Source of the DNA: Planctomycetota bacterium
GTDB taxonomy: Bacteria > Planctomycetota > Brocadiia > Brocadiales > Brocadiaceae
Direction: 5' to 3'
Assembly: GCA_023261465.1 (NCBI GenBank)
Contig: JAHFOW010000075.1
Location: 1 to 13,042 of the forward strand
Length of the DNA stretch: 13,042 nucleotides
Part shown: piece by piece, positions 5,875-13,005 of the stretch
Layout: the number at the start of each line of letters is the position of its first letter
Numbering within the stretch: the first letter of the stretch is position 1
The notes under the pieces: generated by a model
Told to the model about the DNA's origin: nothing
The model's input: the letters and a program-made list of their open reading frames with translations, nothing else
Database searches by the model: none
Program-made: the position numbers and the translations under genes

Positions 5875-7443
5875 ATGAAATGTTTTTCTCATAGAATAAA
5901 ATTTGGCATCTGGTTTTTATTGATCGCCTTGGGTATTTTTACCTTAAATTCCGGCATTGTTGAGGCCGGAGACCCAAACGGTTCTGCAACTTATTCAGAT
6001 AGTATCGCTGGTTTAAAGTACTCTGTTAATTTTATCTGGACGCTGGTTGGCGCTTTCCTCGTTTTTAGCATGCAATCTGGTTTTGCCTTTTTGGGTGGTT
6101 TCTTAAGGCAAAAGAACATGCTCGGATACCTGGCGCATTGCTTCATTGACTCTACCCTCGGCGCTATTGTTTTCTGGCTCTTTGGTTTTGCCCTCATGTT
6201 TGGTGGTTCCAAGTTATATCCAGGGCTTGATAGTGGAAATTCTTTTATTGGTTGGGCTGGATTTTTTCTGAGCGGTAATTCTTATGATGTGCAGACGATT
6301 ATGTTCTGGCTCTTCCAGATGGTTTTTGCTACAAAGACGGTTTCTATTATTGCCGGCGCAGTGGCAGAAAGAATGAAATTTGTACCGTATATTATTTATA
6401 GCTTTCTTATGTGCGGTTTTATTTATCCGATCTATGGGCACTGGGTGTGGGGTGGTGGTTGGTTAAGCACACTTCCTATCGGAACTGGTGTAAAAGACTT
6501 TGCCGGATGTGCGTGCGTGCATACGATTGGTGGAATTATGGCCTTTATGGGCGCATGGATTTTAGGTCCACGAAAAGGAAAATATAATCCAGATGGTACG
6601 CCCAATGCAATTCCTGGCCACAACCTTGTATTTGTAGTTATTGGCACCCTTGTGCTTGCTTTCGGTTGGTTTGGTTTTAATGCCGGCAGTACCCTTGCTG
6701 CAACGGATTTACGTATGTCCGTTGTTGCTGCAAATACATTCATTGCCGCAGCTGCAGGTGCTGTTATTATGTTATTTGTACAATGGGGATTAACGGGTTA
6801 TATTGATGTTCCGTTTATTTGTAACGGCGCTTTGGCAGGATTAGTAGCTATTACCGCACCTTGTGCCTATGTAGCTCCCTGGGCAGCAGTCGCAATCGGT
6901 GTTCTCTCTGGTTTAATTATGAGGGGCGCTGTGTGGCTGGTTGAGGTTGTGTTTAAGGTTGACGACCCGCTTGGCGCTGTGGCGGTTCATGCTGCAAACG
7001 GTATCTGGGGTATGATTGCCGTGGGTATTTTTGCAGATGGCACATATCAGGGGGTAAATGGTTTAATTACGGGAAGTGGGGCACAATTACTTGCTCAATC
7101 CATTGGAACTGCTGTGGCAATCGGGTGGGCGCTTGTGTGGGGCGCTGCAATATTCTTCACCCTTAAGTATACTATGGGGTTAAGAGTTTCTGAACTTGCT
7201 GAACACGAAGGTGTTGATATCCATATTCATGGTTCCCCATGTTACCCTGTTGAAGAAGAGTTTAGCACATCATTAATAGGTGCATCGGAGATTGACCTTG
7301 AAGAGGAAAAAGAACAGAAATCCTTACTTGAACAAGCCTTCAGCAAGGATAAGGATAGAGAAAAGATTTATTCTGAAAAACTTGGCCGATGGGTATATGC
7401 AAGTTTAAAATCTGATAAAAGTCATTCAAACAGAAAGAAGTAA
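5875..7443 (+). CDS. amt: Ammonium transporter Amt1 with a C-terminal extension
   Basis: This 522-residue Amt/Mep/Rh-family channel has a signal peptide (about 1-31, cleavage after VEA before GDP) and roughly eleven membrane helices. Pore features are visible: the outer Phe gate in FQMVFA, the HWVWGGG segment, KDFAG with the conserved Asp, the twin histidines His216 (CVHT) and His372 (AVHAANG), and GWFGFNAGS. It passes ammonium across the cytoplasmic membrane. The first core helix (NFIWTLVGAFLVFSMQSGF) marks a subtype different from AmtB. After the usual cytoplasmic end GLRVSELAEHEGVDIHIHG it carries about 64 extra residues (459-522), highly charged, with no recognised domain. The start follows GGGGTGA. 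glnK1 follows after 53 nt, so Amt1 is probably the main target of GlnK1. Confidence 0.95.
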   Translation: MKCFSHRIKFGIWFLLIALGIFTLNSGIVEAGDPNGSATYSDSIAGLKYSVNFIWTLVGAFLVFSMQSGFAFLGGFLRQKNMLGYLAHCFIDSTLGAIVFWLFGFALMFGGSKLYPGLDSGNSFIGWAGFFLSGNSYDVQTIMFWLFQMVFATKTVSIIAGAVAERMKFVPYIIYSFLMCGFIYPIYGHWVWGGGWLSTLPIGTGVKDFAGCACVHTIGGIMAFMGAWILGPRKGKYNPDGTPNAIPGHNLVFVVIGTLVLAFGWFGFNAGSTLAATDLRMSVVAANTFIAAAAGAVIMLFVQWGLTGYIDVPFICNGALAGLVAITAPCAYVAPWAAVAIGVLSGLIMRGAVWLVEVVFKVDDPLGAVAVHAANGIWGMIAVGIFADGTYQGVNGLITGSGAQLLAQSIGTAVAIGWALVWGAAIFFTLKYTMGLRVSELAEHEGVDIHIHGSPCYPVEEEFSTSLIGASEIDLEEEKEQKSLLEQAFSKDKDREKIYSEKLGRWVYASLKSDKSHSNRKK

Positions 7444-7496
7444 AGTTTCTCGAAGTGATTTAAATTAATAATACTCTATTGGATGGAGGTTTTTAC

Positions 7497-7835
7497 ATGA
7501 AAAAAATTGAAGCAATAATAAGGCCAGAAAAATTTAATATCGTTAGGGATGCCTTAACAGAATTGGGTTATCCCGGAATGACCGTTACAGAAGTAAAGGG
7601 ACACGGCAGCCAGAAGGGGATTAGCGAGGTGTGGCGTGGAAGGAGATATCGAGTCGATCTTCTCTCAAAGATAAAGCTTGAGATTACTGTTAAGGATTCT
7701 GACGTCGAAAAGATTGTCAATGCGATCATCAACGAATCCCAGACGGGAAGTATTGGTGATGGTAAGATTTTCATATTCAATGTTGAAAATGTTTACCGTA
7801 TTCGTACCAAAGAGACAGGTGAGGCTGCAATTTAG
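7497..7835 (+). CDS. glnK: Nitrogen regulatory protein PII (GlnK1)
   Basis: This is a complete 112-residue PII protein. It shows the beta-alpha-beta fold, the T-loop GSQKGISEVWRGRRY (37-51) with Gln39 and Tyr51 in the E. coli numbering, the B-loop QTGSIGDGKIF, and the C-terminal RIRT. PII trimers bind ATP/ADP and 2-oxoglutarate and insert the T-loop into the cytoplasmic pore of Amt. Tyr51 is the residue that GlnD uridylylates in proteobacteria. A TTG upstream in frame at 7479 would add six residues, but ATG 7497 is preferred: it follows GGAGGT (7485-7490) by 6 nt and gives the standard MKKIEAI start. Position 53 nt after amt1, without a terminator between, supports an amt1-glnK1 operon. Confidence 0.96.
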   Translation: MKKIEAIIRPEKFNIVRDALTELGYPGMTVTEVKGHGSQKGISEVWRGRRYRVDLLSKIKLEITVKDSDVEKIVNAIINESQTGSIGDGKIFIFNVENVYRIRTKETGEAAI

Positions 7836-7863
7836 TTTATCGTTTAAATGAGCATTTCTTTCC

Positions 7864-7904
7864 GCTGATGTTGTCCCGGTGGACGGGACAACATCAGCAT
7901 TTTT
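7864..7904 (+). terminator. Rho-independent terminator after glnK1
   Basis: A perfect 15-bp stem, GCTGATGTTGTCCCG (7864-7878) and CGGGACAACATCAGC (7884-7898), encloses the loop GTGGA and is followed by ATTTTTAA. It closes the amt1-glnK1 transcript and lies directly before amt2. Confidence 0.9.
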
Positions 7905-7925
7905 AATCAGCGGGTGGTAAGATCA

Positions 7926-9287
7926 TTGAAGAGATATTCCTTTATTCTCATACTTGCCGGGTTGTTAGTTCTTACGGCACGAAAAATATTTGCCGGTGAT
8001 CCAAGTGGAATTCATACATATTCTGATAGTATTCAGGGACTGAAATTTTCAGTAAACTTTGCCTGGACACTCCTGAGCGCATTCCTTGTCTTTAATATGC
8101 AGGCAGGATTTACTTTTCTCGGCGCCGGATTTGTGCAAAAGAGGAATACGCTCAATTATCTGTCAATGAGCTTTATCAGTTTTTGTGTTGGCGCTATCAT
8201 CTTCTGGATATTTGGCTTTGCCCTTATGTTTGGGGGCTCAAAGTTAGCGCCCGGACTCTCATCCGGAAGCCAATTTATTGGCTATAGTGGCTTCCTGTTA
8301 TTAGGGGAATCTTATGATGTATCCACTTCTGTACTCTGGATGTTCCAAATCATGTTTGCTGCGACTGCGTGTGCGATTGTTACGGGCGCGGTAGCTGAAA
8401 GATTTAAATTCCATGCGTATGTAATATACAGCGTTTTTTTATGCGGTGTACTCTATCCTGTTTTCGGACACTGGATGTGGGGTAAGGGATGGTTGGAAAT
8501 GCTTCCTTTTGGAGTGGGCGCAAGGGATTTTGCGGGTTCCGGCGTCGTGCATGGAATGGGTGGTTTAATTGCTTTTATTGCAGCATGGATGTTGGGTCCT
8601 CGATTTGGGAAGTACAACCCTGACGGCAGCTCTAATGTTATTCACGGGCACAATATGGCCTATATTGTGATTGGAACGCTTACATTAATCTTTGGATGGT
8701 TTGGCTTCAATGCCGGAAGTACCCTCGCTGTTACGGAGCTTCGCGTATCTATTATAGCGGTGAATACATTTTTATCTGCAGCCGCGGGCGCTATTACACT
8801 CCTTTACTTTTCTTATGCCAAGACTAAAAAATCGGATATAATCATGACTTGCAATGGCGCGTTGGCTGGGTGTGTCGCAATTACCGCATCTGGCGCCTAT
8901 GTGCCACATTGGGCGGCAGTTGTCATAGGAATTGTTGCAAGTTTAATTACGAGGAGTTCTCTTTATTTTATTGAAAGCAAGCTCAAGATTGATGATCCGG
9001 TTGGCGCTATCTCAGTTCATGGTGCGAATGGGCTCTGGGGACTCCTCTCTGTTGGTATTTTTTCCGATGGGACTTATGGTGGCGTAAAGGGACTGATTGT
9101 CGGTTCCTGCTCGCAATTGCTTTCTCAATTTATAGCATGTGTAACCCTGATTGCATGGTGTTTTGCGACGGGTTTTATACTATTTTATCTTATGAAACGA
9201 TTTTTTGGGCTCAGGGTTCCTGTAAACATAGAGCGCTCCGGCATAGATGTTTATGAACATGGAACAAGTTGTTATCCTGGAATTTAA
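7926..9287 (+). CDS. amt: Ammonium transporter Amt2
   Basis: This 453-residue Amt channel is close to Amt1 over its whole length and lacks the long tail; it ends soon after SGIDVYEHGTSCYP. Pore motifs are kept: FQIMFA, HWMWG, RDFAG, His209 (VVHG), GWFGFNAGS and His365 (SVHGANG). A signal peptide ends at about residue 23 (IFA before GDP). The start is uncertain. A GTG at 7914 gives four extra residues but has no ribosome-binding site; I choose TTG 7926 because GGGTGGT (7911-7917) lies 8 nt before it and the product begins MKRYSF, like the MKCFSH of Amt1. No glnK follows it; a terminator precedes it and a 477-nt gap follows. Confidence 0.9.
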   Translation: MKRYSFILILAGLLVLTARKIFAGDPSGIHTYSDSIQGLKFSVNFAWTLLSAFLVFNMQAGFTFLGAGFVQKRNTLNYLSMSFISFCVGAIIFWIFGFALMFGGSKLAPGLSSGSQFIGYSGFLLLGESYDVSTSVLWMFQIMFAATACAIVTGAVAERFKFHAYVIYSVFLCGVLYPVFGHWMWGKGWLEMLPFGVGARDFAGSGVVHGMGGLIAFIAAWMLGPRFGKYNPDGSSNVIHGHNMAYIVIGTLTLIFGWFGFNAGSTLAVTELRVSIIAVNTFLSAAAGAITLLYFSYAKTKKSDIIMTCNGALAGCVAITASGAYVPHWAAVVIGIVASLITRSSLYFIESKLKIDDPVGAISVHGANGLWGLLSVGIFSDGTYGGVKGLIVGSCSQLLSQFIACVTLIAWCFATGFILFYLMKRFFGLRVPVNIERSGIDVYEHGTSCYPGI

Positions 9288-9764
9288 CTTAAAACTTTGC
9301 AAATAATTTAAAAATGATGTATAAGTAATAAGCGTACCATACTCTGATAGCATGTTTCGTACGTGACAGTTTTTGTCTTCATAAAAAAGCATTCCCCATT
9401 ATGATAAAAGATTAACCGTTTTGCTGCTTAACTTTTAACGAAGGTTTAGCGAAGTATATGGTTCAGTCTGTCAGATATTCCTTAAGTATCACGTCTGTTT
9501 TTCGTAGCCTCTTTTTATATCTTAAACATTTTCGTGATTTCTTGTTTTGAAAAGTGTAACAGTGTCGATACCTTTGGCTTAAAACAACCATTAGCAATAA
9601 TTATTCCATTTGTATGTAATATTTCAAAAATATGTAGTATGTGTATTATCTGTTGATGTATATGACAAATCAACTTTTTTGTTTAAATATATGGTACTGT
9701 ATTAGCTACTCTTTATTAGCGTTTTATTAGTTTGTTGTGTCGAAAAGTATCCATCGTGATTGTT
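9288..9764. other. AT-rich intergenic region between amt2 and the cytochrome gene
   Basis: This 477-nt stretch has no supportable gene. No good terminator hairpin with a U-run follows amt2. Near the right end TATTAG occurs three times (9700, 9714, 9725), the last two within TTTATTAG spaced 11 nt apart. ATGACA (9662-9667) with TAAATA (9684-9689) at 16-nt spacing is a possible promoter of the cytochrome gene but weak. The rest holds nothing I can name. Confidence 0.6.
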
Positions 9765-10718
9765 ATGAAGAAAAGGAATAGTTGTGTACTTGTTTTTATT
9801 ATAAAGGCTATTATTCTGATTAATAGTTCCTTCATGTGTTCTTTGTTTGCGCAGAATTATGTTGTTAATGGAATTTTAGAAAATAAAGGCCAGGCATTGG
9901 AAATTAAGGGGAGTATCGTGCGCAAAGAAGCGCTGTTTACTAAAGACAAGCGAGTATATATCCAACTCGTAATTGATCAAGGGGCAAAGAATATAGCAGA
10001 CCGTAAACGATACAAAGAGATTTCTTATGTACTGCCAAAAGAAGTAGTTTACGATGATACGTGTAATCGTATTTTTTATTATAAAGATAACACGGAGATA
10101 GAAGTAGGAAGGGTAAAGAGTTTTTTAGGCTTGATGCCTTATATTGCGCTGGCAGAAGGTGTGAAGATTGTGAGTTCGCCGACAGATGCAAAACTGTTGA
10201 TTTCAGATAAAAAGAACACGCAGGGTATTCCAAAATCGGTGGCGCATTCTGAAGAAAATATGGATATTACGCTCCGCAGTAAGTGTGGTCAATGCCATGT
10301 CCTTGAATATATCTATTCGCATAAAAACTGGAACGAGGAAGATATTTTACATGCATTTAATAGATTGCAAATGAAAAAAGAAGAACAGTTTACTGAGGAT
10401 GAGCAGAGGATAATTGAGTTGTTCAAAAAATACCAAAAAGGCGAGATTGACAAAGGAAAACTTGCCGAATTCACTAAATTGAGACAGATTGGCGAGAGCG
10501 ATGTAAGCAGTATTGCCGAAAACGTATTTATGAACAATTGTGTTCCCTGTCACAACCCCTTAAAGATGGAAGATGTATCTCTCTTATATTCAAAGAGAAG
10601 GTGTAAAAGCATTGTTGATAGAATGAAAGAAAAAGAACCGTCCCTTTTTTTACAAAAAGACATGGACAAACTGGCTGGCTATTTATGGGAGATAAAGCTG
10701 AAGCCATCTGAGAATTGA
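9765..10718 (+). CDS. Secreted dihaem c-type cytochrome
   Basis: This 317-residue protein has a signal peptide (1-29, KKR then a hydrophobic stretch, cleavage after LFA before QN) and two haem c motifs, CGQCH (174-178) and CVPCH (259-263). Each haem motif is followed about 25 residues later by a helix with a Met (Met203 in NRLQM, Met287 in VDRM), a pattern like small cytochrome c modules with a Met ligand. Residues 30-170 form a domain without haem that I do not recognise. A charged helix links the modules. It should act as a periplasmic or anammoxosome-side electron carrier; the partner is unknown. TTG at 9732 would add 11 residues, but ATG 9765 gives a proper signal peptide. No clear Shine-Dalgarno precedes it. 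It lies between amt2 and amt3. Confidence 0.86.
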   Translation: MKKRNSCVLVFIIKAIILINSSFMCSLFAQNYVVNGILENKGQALEIKGSIVRKEALFTKDKRVYIQLVIDQGAKNIADRKRYKEISYVLPKEVVYDDTCNRIFYYKDNTEIEVGRVKSFLGLMPYIALAEGVKIVSSPTDAKLLISDKKNTQGIPKSVAHSEENMDITLRSKCGQCHVLEYIYSHKNWNEEDILHAFNRLQMKKEEQFTEDEQRIIELFKKYQKGEIDKGKLAEFTKLRQIGESDVSSIAENVFMNNCVPCHNPLKMEDVSLLYSKRRCKSIVDRMKEKEPSLFLQKDMDKLAGYLWEIKLKPSEN

Positions 10719-10953
10719 GGGTATGAGCGGGTTTTTGTAAAGTATTATGGATTGATTCTTATGAATGGGAAAAAATATTTGCTCATAGAGAATAGGAAAA
10801 ATAATTTTATGAAAGGAGGTAATAAAAGCCAAAAAGTCTTTGTTGTGCAGTTTTGTAAAAGTATGTTTGTGTTTCCTTAGTTATGCAAAAGCCTGTTCTC
10901 GTGTAATTGAGACAGGGAACGTTAGATAATCATTTTATTAAGAGGAGACAGAT
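10719..10953. other. Leader region of amt3
   Basis: This 235-nt stretch has no supportable gene. It contains GAAAGGAGGT at 10811-10820, far upstream of the amt3 start and not followed by a long frame: ATG 10809 opens only 23 codons. It also carries a small hairpin at 10892-10916. A similar unattached GAAAGGAGGT occurs upstream of amt1 at 5776. No clear promoter is recognised, though TTGATT at 10752 with TATTTG at 10776 is a weak possibility. Confidence 0.5.
10892..10916 (+). other. Small hairpin in the amt3 leader
   Basis: CCTGTTCTC (10892-10900) pairs with GAGACAGG (10909-10916) with one bulged base around the loop GTGTAATT, ending 37 nt before the amt3 start. It has no U-run, so it is not a typical terminator. 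A role in RNA stability or translation is possible but unproven. Confidence 0.35.
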
Positions 10954-12306
10954 ATGAGAAAAGGAGCCATTTTAGGCATATCATCGGTTTTTGCGCTAAC
11001 GCTGATTGCTCTTTTTGCATCTGATGCAATGGCTGGAGATGCGCCAAGTATTGATAAAGGAAACAATGCATGGATGCTTGCTTCTTCGGCTCTCGTTTTG
11101 ATCATGACGCCTGGTCTTGCCTTATTTTATGGAGGTATGGTACGGGCAAAAAACATGGTAAACACCATGTGGATGAGTTTTATTGTCATTTGTTTTGTAA
11201 GTGTACAGTGGGTACTTTGGGGTTATAGTATATCGTTTGCGCCAGGAAACTGGTTTATCGGAGGTCTTCAATGGTGTGGATTAGGGGCCGGTACCGTCGG
11301 GCAAGCTCCGAGCGATCTTTATGCAACAACGATACCCCATTATACTTTTATGATTTTCCAATGCATGTTTGCTGTTATTACCCCTGCCTTGATGACGGGA
11401 ACTTTTGTAGAACGTTTCAAATTTAACTCCTTTTTATTAATAGTACTTTTATGGACTGGCGCCGTTTACGCTCCTATGGCACACTGGGTATGGGCTTCAG
11501 ATGGTTGGTTGTTTAAGTTAGGCGCGCTTGATTTTGCCGGTGGAACAGTCGTTCACATTTGTTCCGGTGCTTCCGGCGCAGCGCTAATGATGCTTGTTGG
11601 AAAAAGAAAAGGCTTTCCAAAGGATATAAAGCCTCCTCATAATTTGACATTTATGATGTTGGGAACCGGTTTGTTATGGTTTGGCTGGTTTGGCTTTAAC
11701 GCTGGAAGCGCTGTTGCTGCCGATGGACTTGCTGCATGTGCATTTGTCGTTACTAATACGGCCGCAGCCGCAGCAGGATTAACCTGGTCGGTTCTGGAAT
11801 GGATACACCATAAGAAGCCGACTATACTTGGTGCTTGTTCCGGTGCTGTAGCTGGATTAGTTGCTATTACGCCAGCATCAGGTTTTGTTGGGCCTATGGC
11901 GTCTATTGCAATCGGTGTCGGCGGTGGGTTGGTTTGTTTCTACTGTACCACAAAAATGAAGAAGGCGTTTGGTTATGATGATGCCCTTGACGTTATCGGC
12001 GTACATGCAATGGGTGGGACATGGGGTGCATTTGCAACGGGTATCTTTGCTAATGCAGCAGTGAATCCAGCCCTGACAGACATGAATTGTATTGGCGCTA
12101 TATACGGAAATGTTGCTCAGTTGGGGAAACAGTGGATAGGTATTCTGGCTGCATGGGGATGGTCTTTTGGTATGACGACACTGTTAGGTTTGTTTGTAAA
12201 GGGAATAATGGGATTAAGGCCAAGCGAGGCGGAAGAAATTGCGGGTATGGATATTTCCCAGCATAAGGAAATTGCTTACCACTATTATGAAACTGAAACT
12301 ACTTAA
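10954..12306 (+). CDS. amt: Canonical AmtB-type ammonium transporter Amt3
   Basis: This 450-residue Amt channel has a signal peptide (about 1-27, cleavage after AMA before GD) and the classical first core helix SALVLIMTPGLALFYGGMVR, which Amt1 and Amt2 lack. Pore residues are complete: FQCMFA, HWVW, LDFAGG, His201 (VVHI), GWFGFNAGS and His351 (GVHAMGG). It carries ammonium across the membrane and is the conventional AmtB form of this cluster. The cytoplasmic end GLRPSEAEEIAGMDISQH is the usual GlnK-docking tail; the following HGE-type motif is altered to HKE. GAGGAG lies 6 to 8 nt upstream of the ATG. glnK2 follows after 85 nt and is its likely regulator. Confidence 0.96.
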   Translation: MRKGAILGISSVFALTLIALFASDAMAGDAPSIDKGNNAWMLASSALVLIMTPGLALFYGGMVRAKNMVNTMWMSFIVICFVSVQWVLWGYSISFAPGNWFIGGLQWCGLGAGTVGQAPSDLYATTIPHYTFMIFQCMFAVITPALMTGTFVERFKFNSFLLIVLLWTGAVYAPMAHWVWASDGWLFKLGALDFAGGTVVHICSGASGAALMMLVGKRKGFPKDIKPPHNLTFMMLGTGLLWFGWFGFNAGSAVAADGLAACAFVVTNTAAAAAGLTWSVLEWIHHKKPTILGACSGAVAGLVAITPASGFVGPMASIAIGVGGGLVCFYCTTKMKKAFGYDDALDVIGVHAMGGTWGAFATGIFANAAVNPALTDMNCIGAIYGNVAQLGKQWIGILAAWGWSFGMTTLLGLFVKGIMGLRPSEAEEIAGMDISQHKEIAYHYYETETT

Positions 12307-12331
12307 TTCGTAGTATGATACCCATTGGCAT

Positions 12332-12370
12332 AAAATGACCTGATTTAATGATTTTAGATCCGGCCATTTT
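12332..12370 (+). other. Hairpin between amt3 and glnK2
   Basis: AAAATGACC (12332-12340) pairs with GGCCATTTT (12362-12370) except at one position, around a 21-nt loop. It lies just before the AAGGAGGT of glnK2. It could act as an RNA-processing or attenuation site that sets the glnK2 to amt3 ratio. The loop is long and only a short U-run follows, so this is a weak call. Confidence 0.3.
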
Positions 12371-12391
12371 GATTATGAAGGAGGTTAGTAC

Positions 12392-12730
12392 ATGAAAAAG
12401 ATTGAGGCGATCATAAGACCTGAGCGGTTGTCGATTGTGAAGGATGCATTGGAAGAATTAGGTTATCCGGGCATGACCGTAACCGATGTAAAAGGGCACG
12501 GCGCTCAGAGGGGCATAACGGAGCAGTGGCGTGGCAGGACATTCAGGGTGGATTTACTGTCAAAGATCAAGATAGAACTGGTCGTTGCCGATAGTGATGT
12601 GGAAAAGATTGTTCAGTGCATCACGAAGGAGTCGCAAACTGGAAGTATTGGAGACGGTAAGATTTTTATTTCAAATATAGAGGATGTACTTCGTATCCGC
12701 ACGGGGGAGAGGGGAGAAAAGGCCGTCTAG
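12392..12730 (+). CDS. glnK: Nitrogen regulatory protein PII (GlnK2), Phe51 variant
   Basis: This 112-residue PII protein is a close paralogue of GlnK1. T-loop GAQRGITEQWRGRTF (37-51) keeps Gln39, but residue 51 is Phe (codon TTC, 12542-12544), where GlnK1 and E. coli GlnK have Tyr. The B-loop QTGSIGDGKIF and the RIRTGE end are intact, so nucleotide and 2-oxoglutarate binding should remain. Without the Tyr hydroxyl it cannot be uridylylated at this site; control would rest on ATP/ADP and 2-oxoglutarate alone. The start has a strong AAGGAGGT (12378-12385) with a 6-nt spacer. It follows amt3 by 85 nt and is closed by a terminator, so it most likely gates Amt3; cross-binding to Amt1 or Amt2 or mixed trimers with GlnK1 are possible. 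Confidence 0.96.
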   Translation: MKKIEAIIRPERLSIVKDALEELGYPGMTVTDVKGHGAQRGITEQWRGRTFRVDLLSKIKIELVVADSDVEKIVQCITKESQTGSIGDGKIFISNIEDVLRIRTGERGEKAV

Positions 12731-12769
12731 TATTTGAGATTTTACGGTAATATAAAGTCTCTTTTGTAA

Positions 12770-12812
12770 AAGGGCGTTGGAGTGCATAAGACTTCAACGC
12801 CCTTGTTTTTTT
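12770..12812 (+). terminator. Rho-independent terminator after glnK2
   Basis: A 14-bp stem with one G-U pair, AAGGGCGTTGGAGT (12770-12783) and ACTTCAACGCCCTT (12791-12804), encloses a 7-nt loop and is followed by GTTTTTTT. It ends the amt3-glnK2 transcript. Confidence 0.92.
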
Positions 12813-12867
12813 GTTACGTAATTGCTTTATATCGATTTTCAAACAACTAAATTGTTAAGATTTTGCT

Positions 12868-13005
12868 ATGATTGAAAAAAACGGGAATACATTACCGTTG
12901 TTGTATTTCGGTAGTTTCTTAAGACAGAGAGAAATTAACCATTTTGTTTCTACACGCAATGGTGGTTACAGCAATCCGCCTTATAACGGATGTTCACCTC
13001 CGTAG
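12868..13005 (+). pseudogene. Truncated YfiH/LACC1-like N-terminal fragment
   Basis: ATG 12868 opens 45 codons ended by TAG at 13003. The part INHFVSTRNGGYSNPPYN (residues 23-40) closely resembles the N-terminal signature of the YfiH/LACC1 family (multicopper polyphenol oxidase or purine nucleoside hydrolase-like), normally about 240-280 residues. After residue 40 the family's SLNLG continuation is absent in all three forward frames within the window, so the fragment looks disrupted by a rearrangement or several changes, not by one frameshift. No Shine-Dalgarno is clear. The window ends 37 nt later, so a continuation beyond cannot be excluded. Confidence 0.4.

Noticed and set aside
7479..7496. 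TTG start for glnK1 giving six extra residues
   Set aside because: The extra codons are the Shine-Dalgarno itself; ATG 7497 has ideal spacing and gives the standard PII N-terminus.
9180..9392. 70-codon minus-strand frame over the end of amt2
   Set aside because: More than half overlaps amt2 in antisense, with no ribosome-binding site and no recognised domain.
9732..9764. TTG start for the cytochrome giving 11 extra residues
   Set aside because: It puts extra residues before a well-formed signal peptide that begins at ATG 9765.
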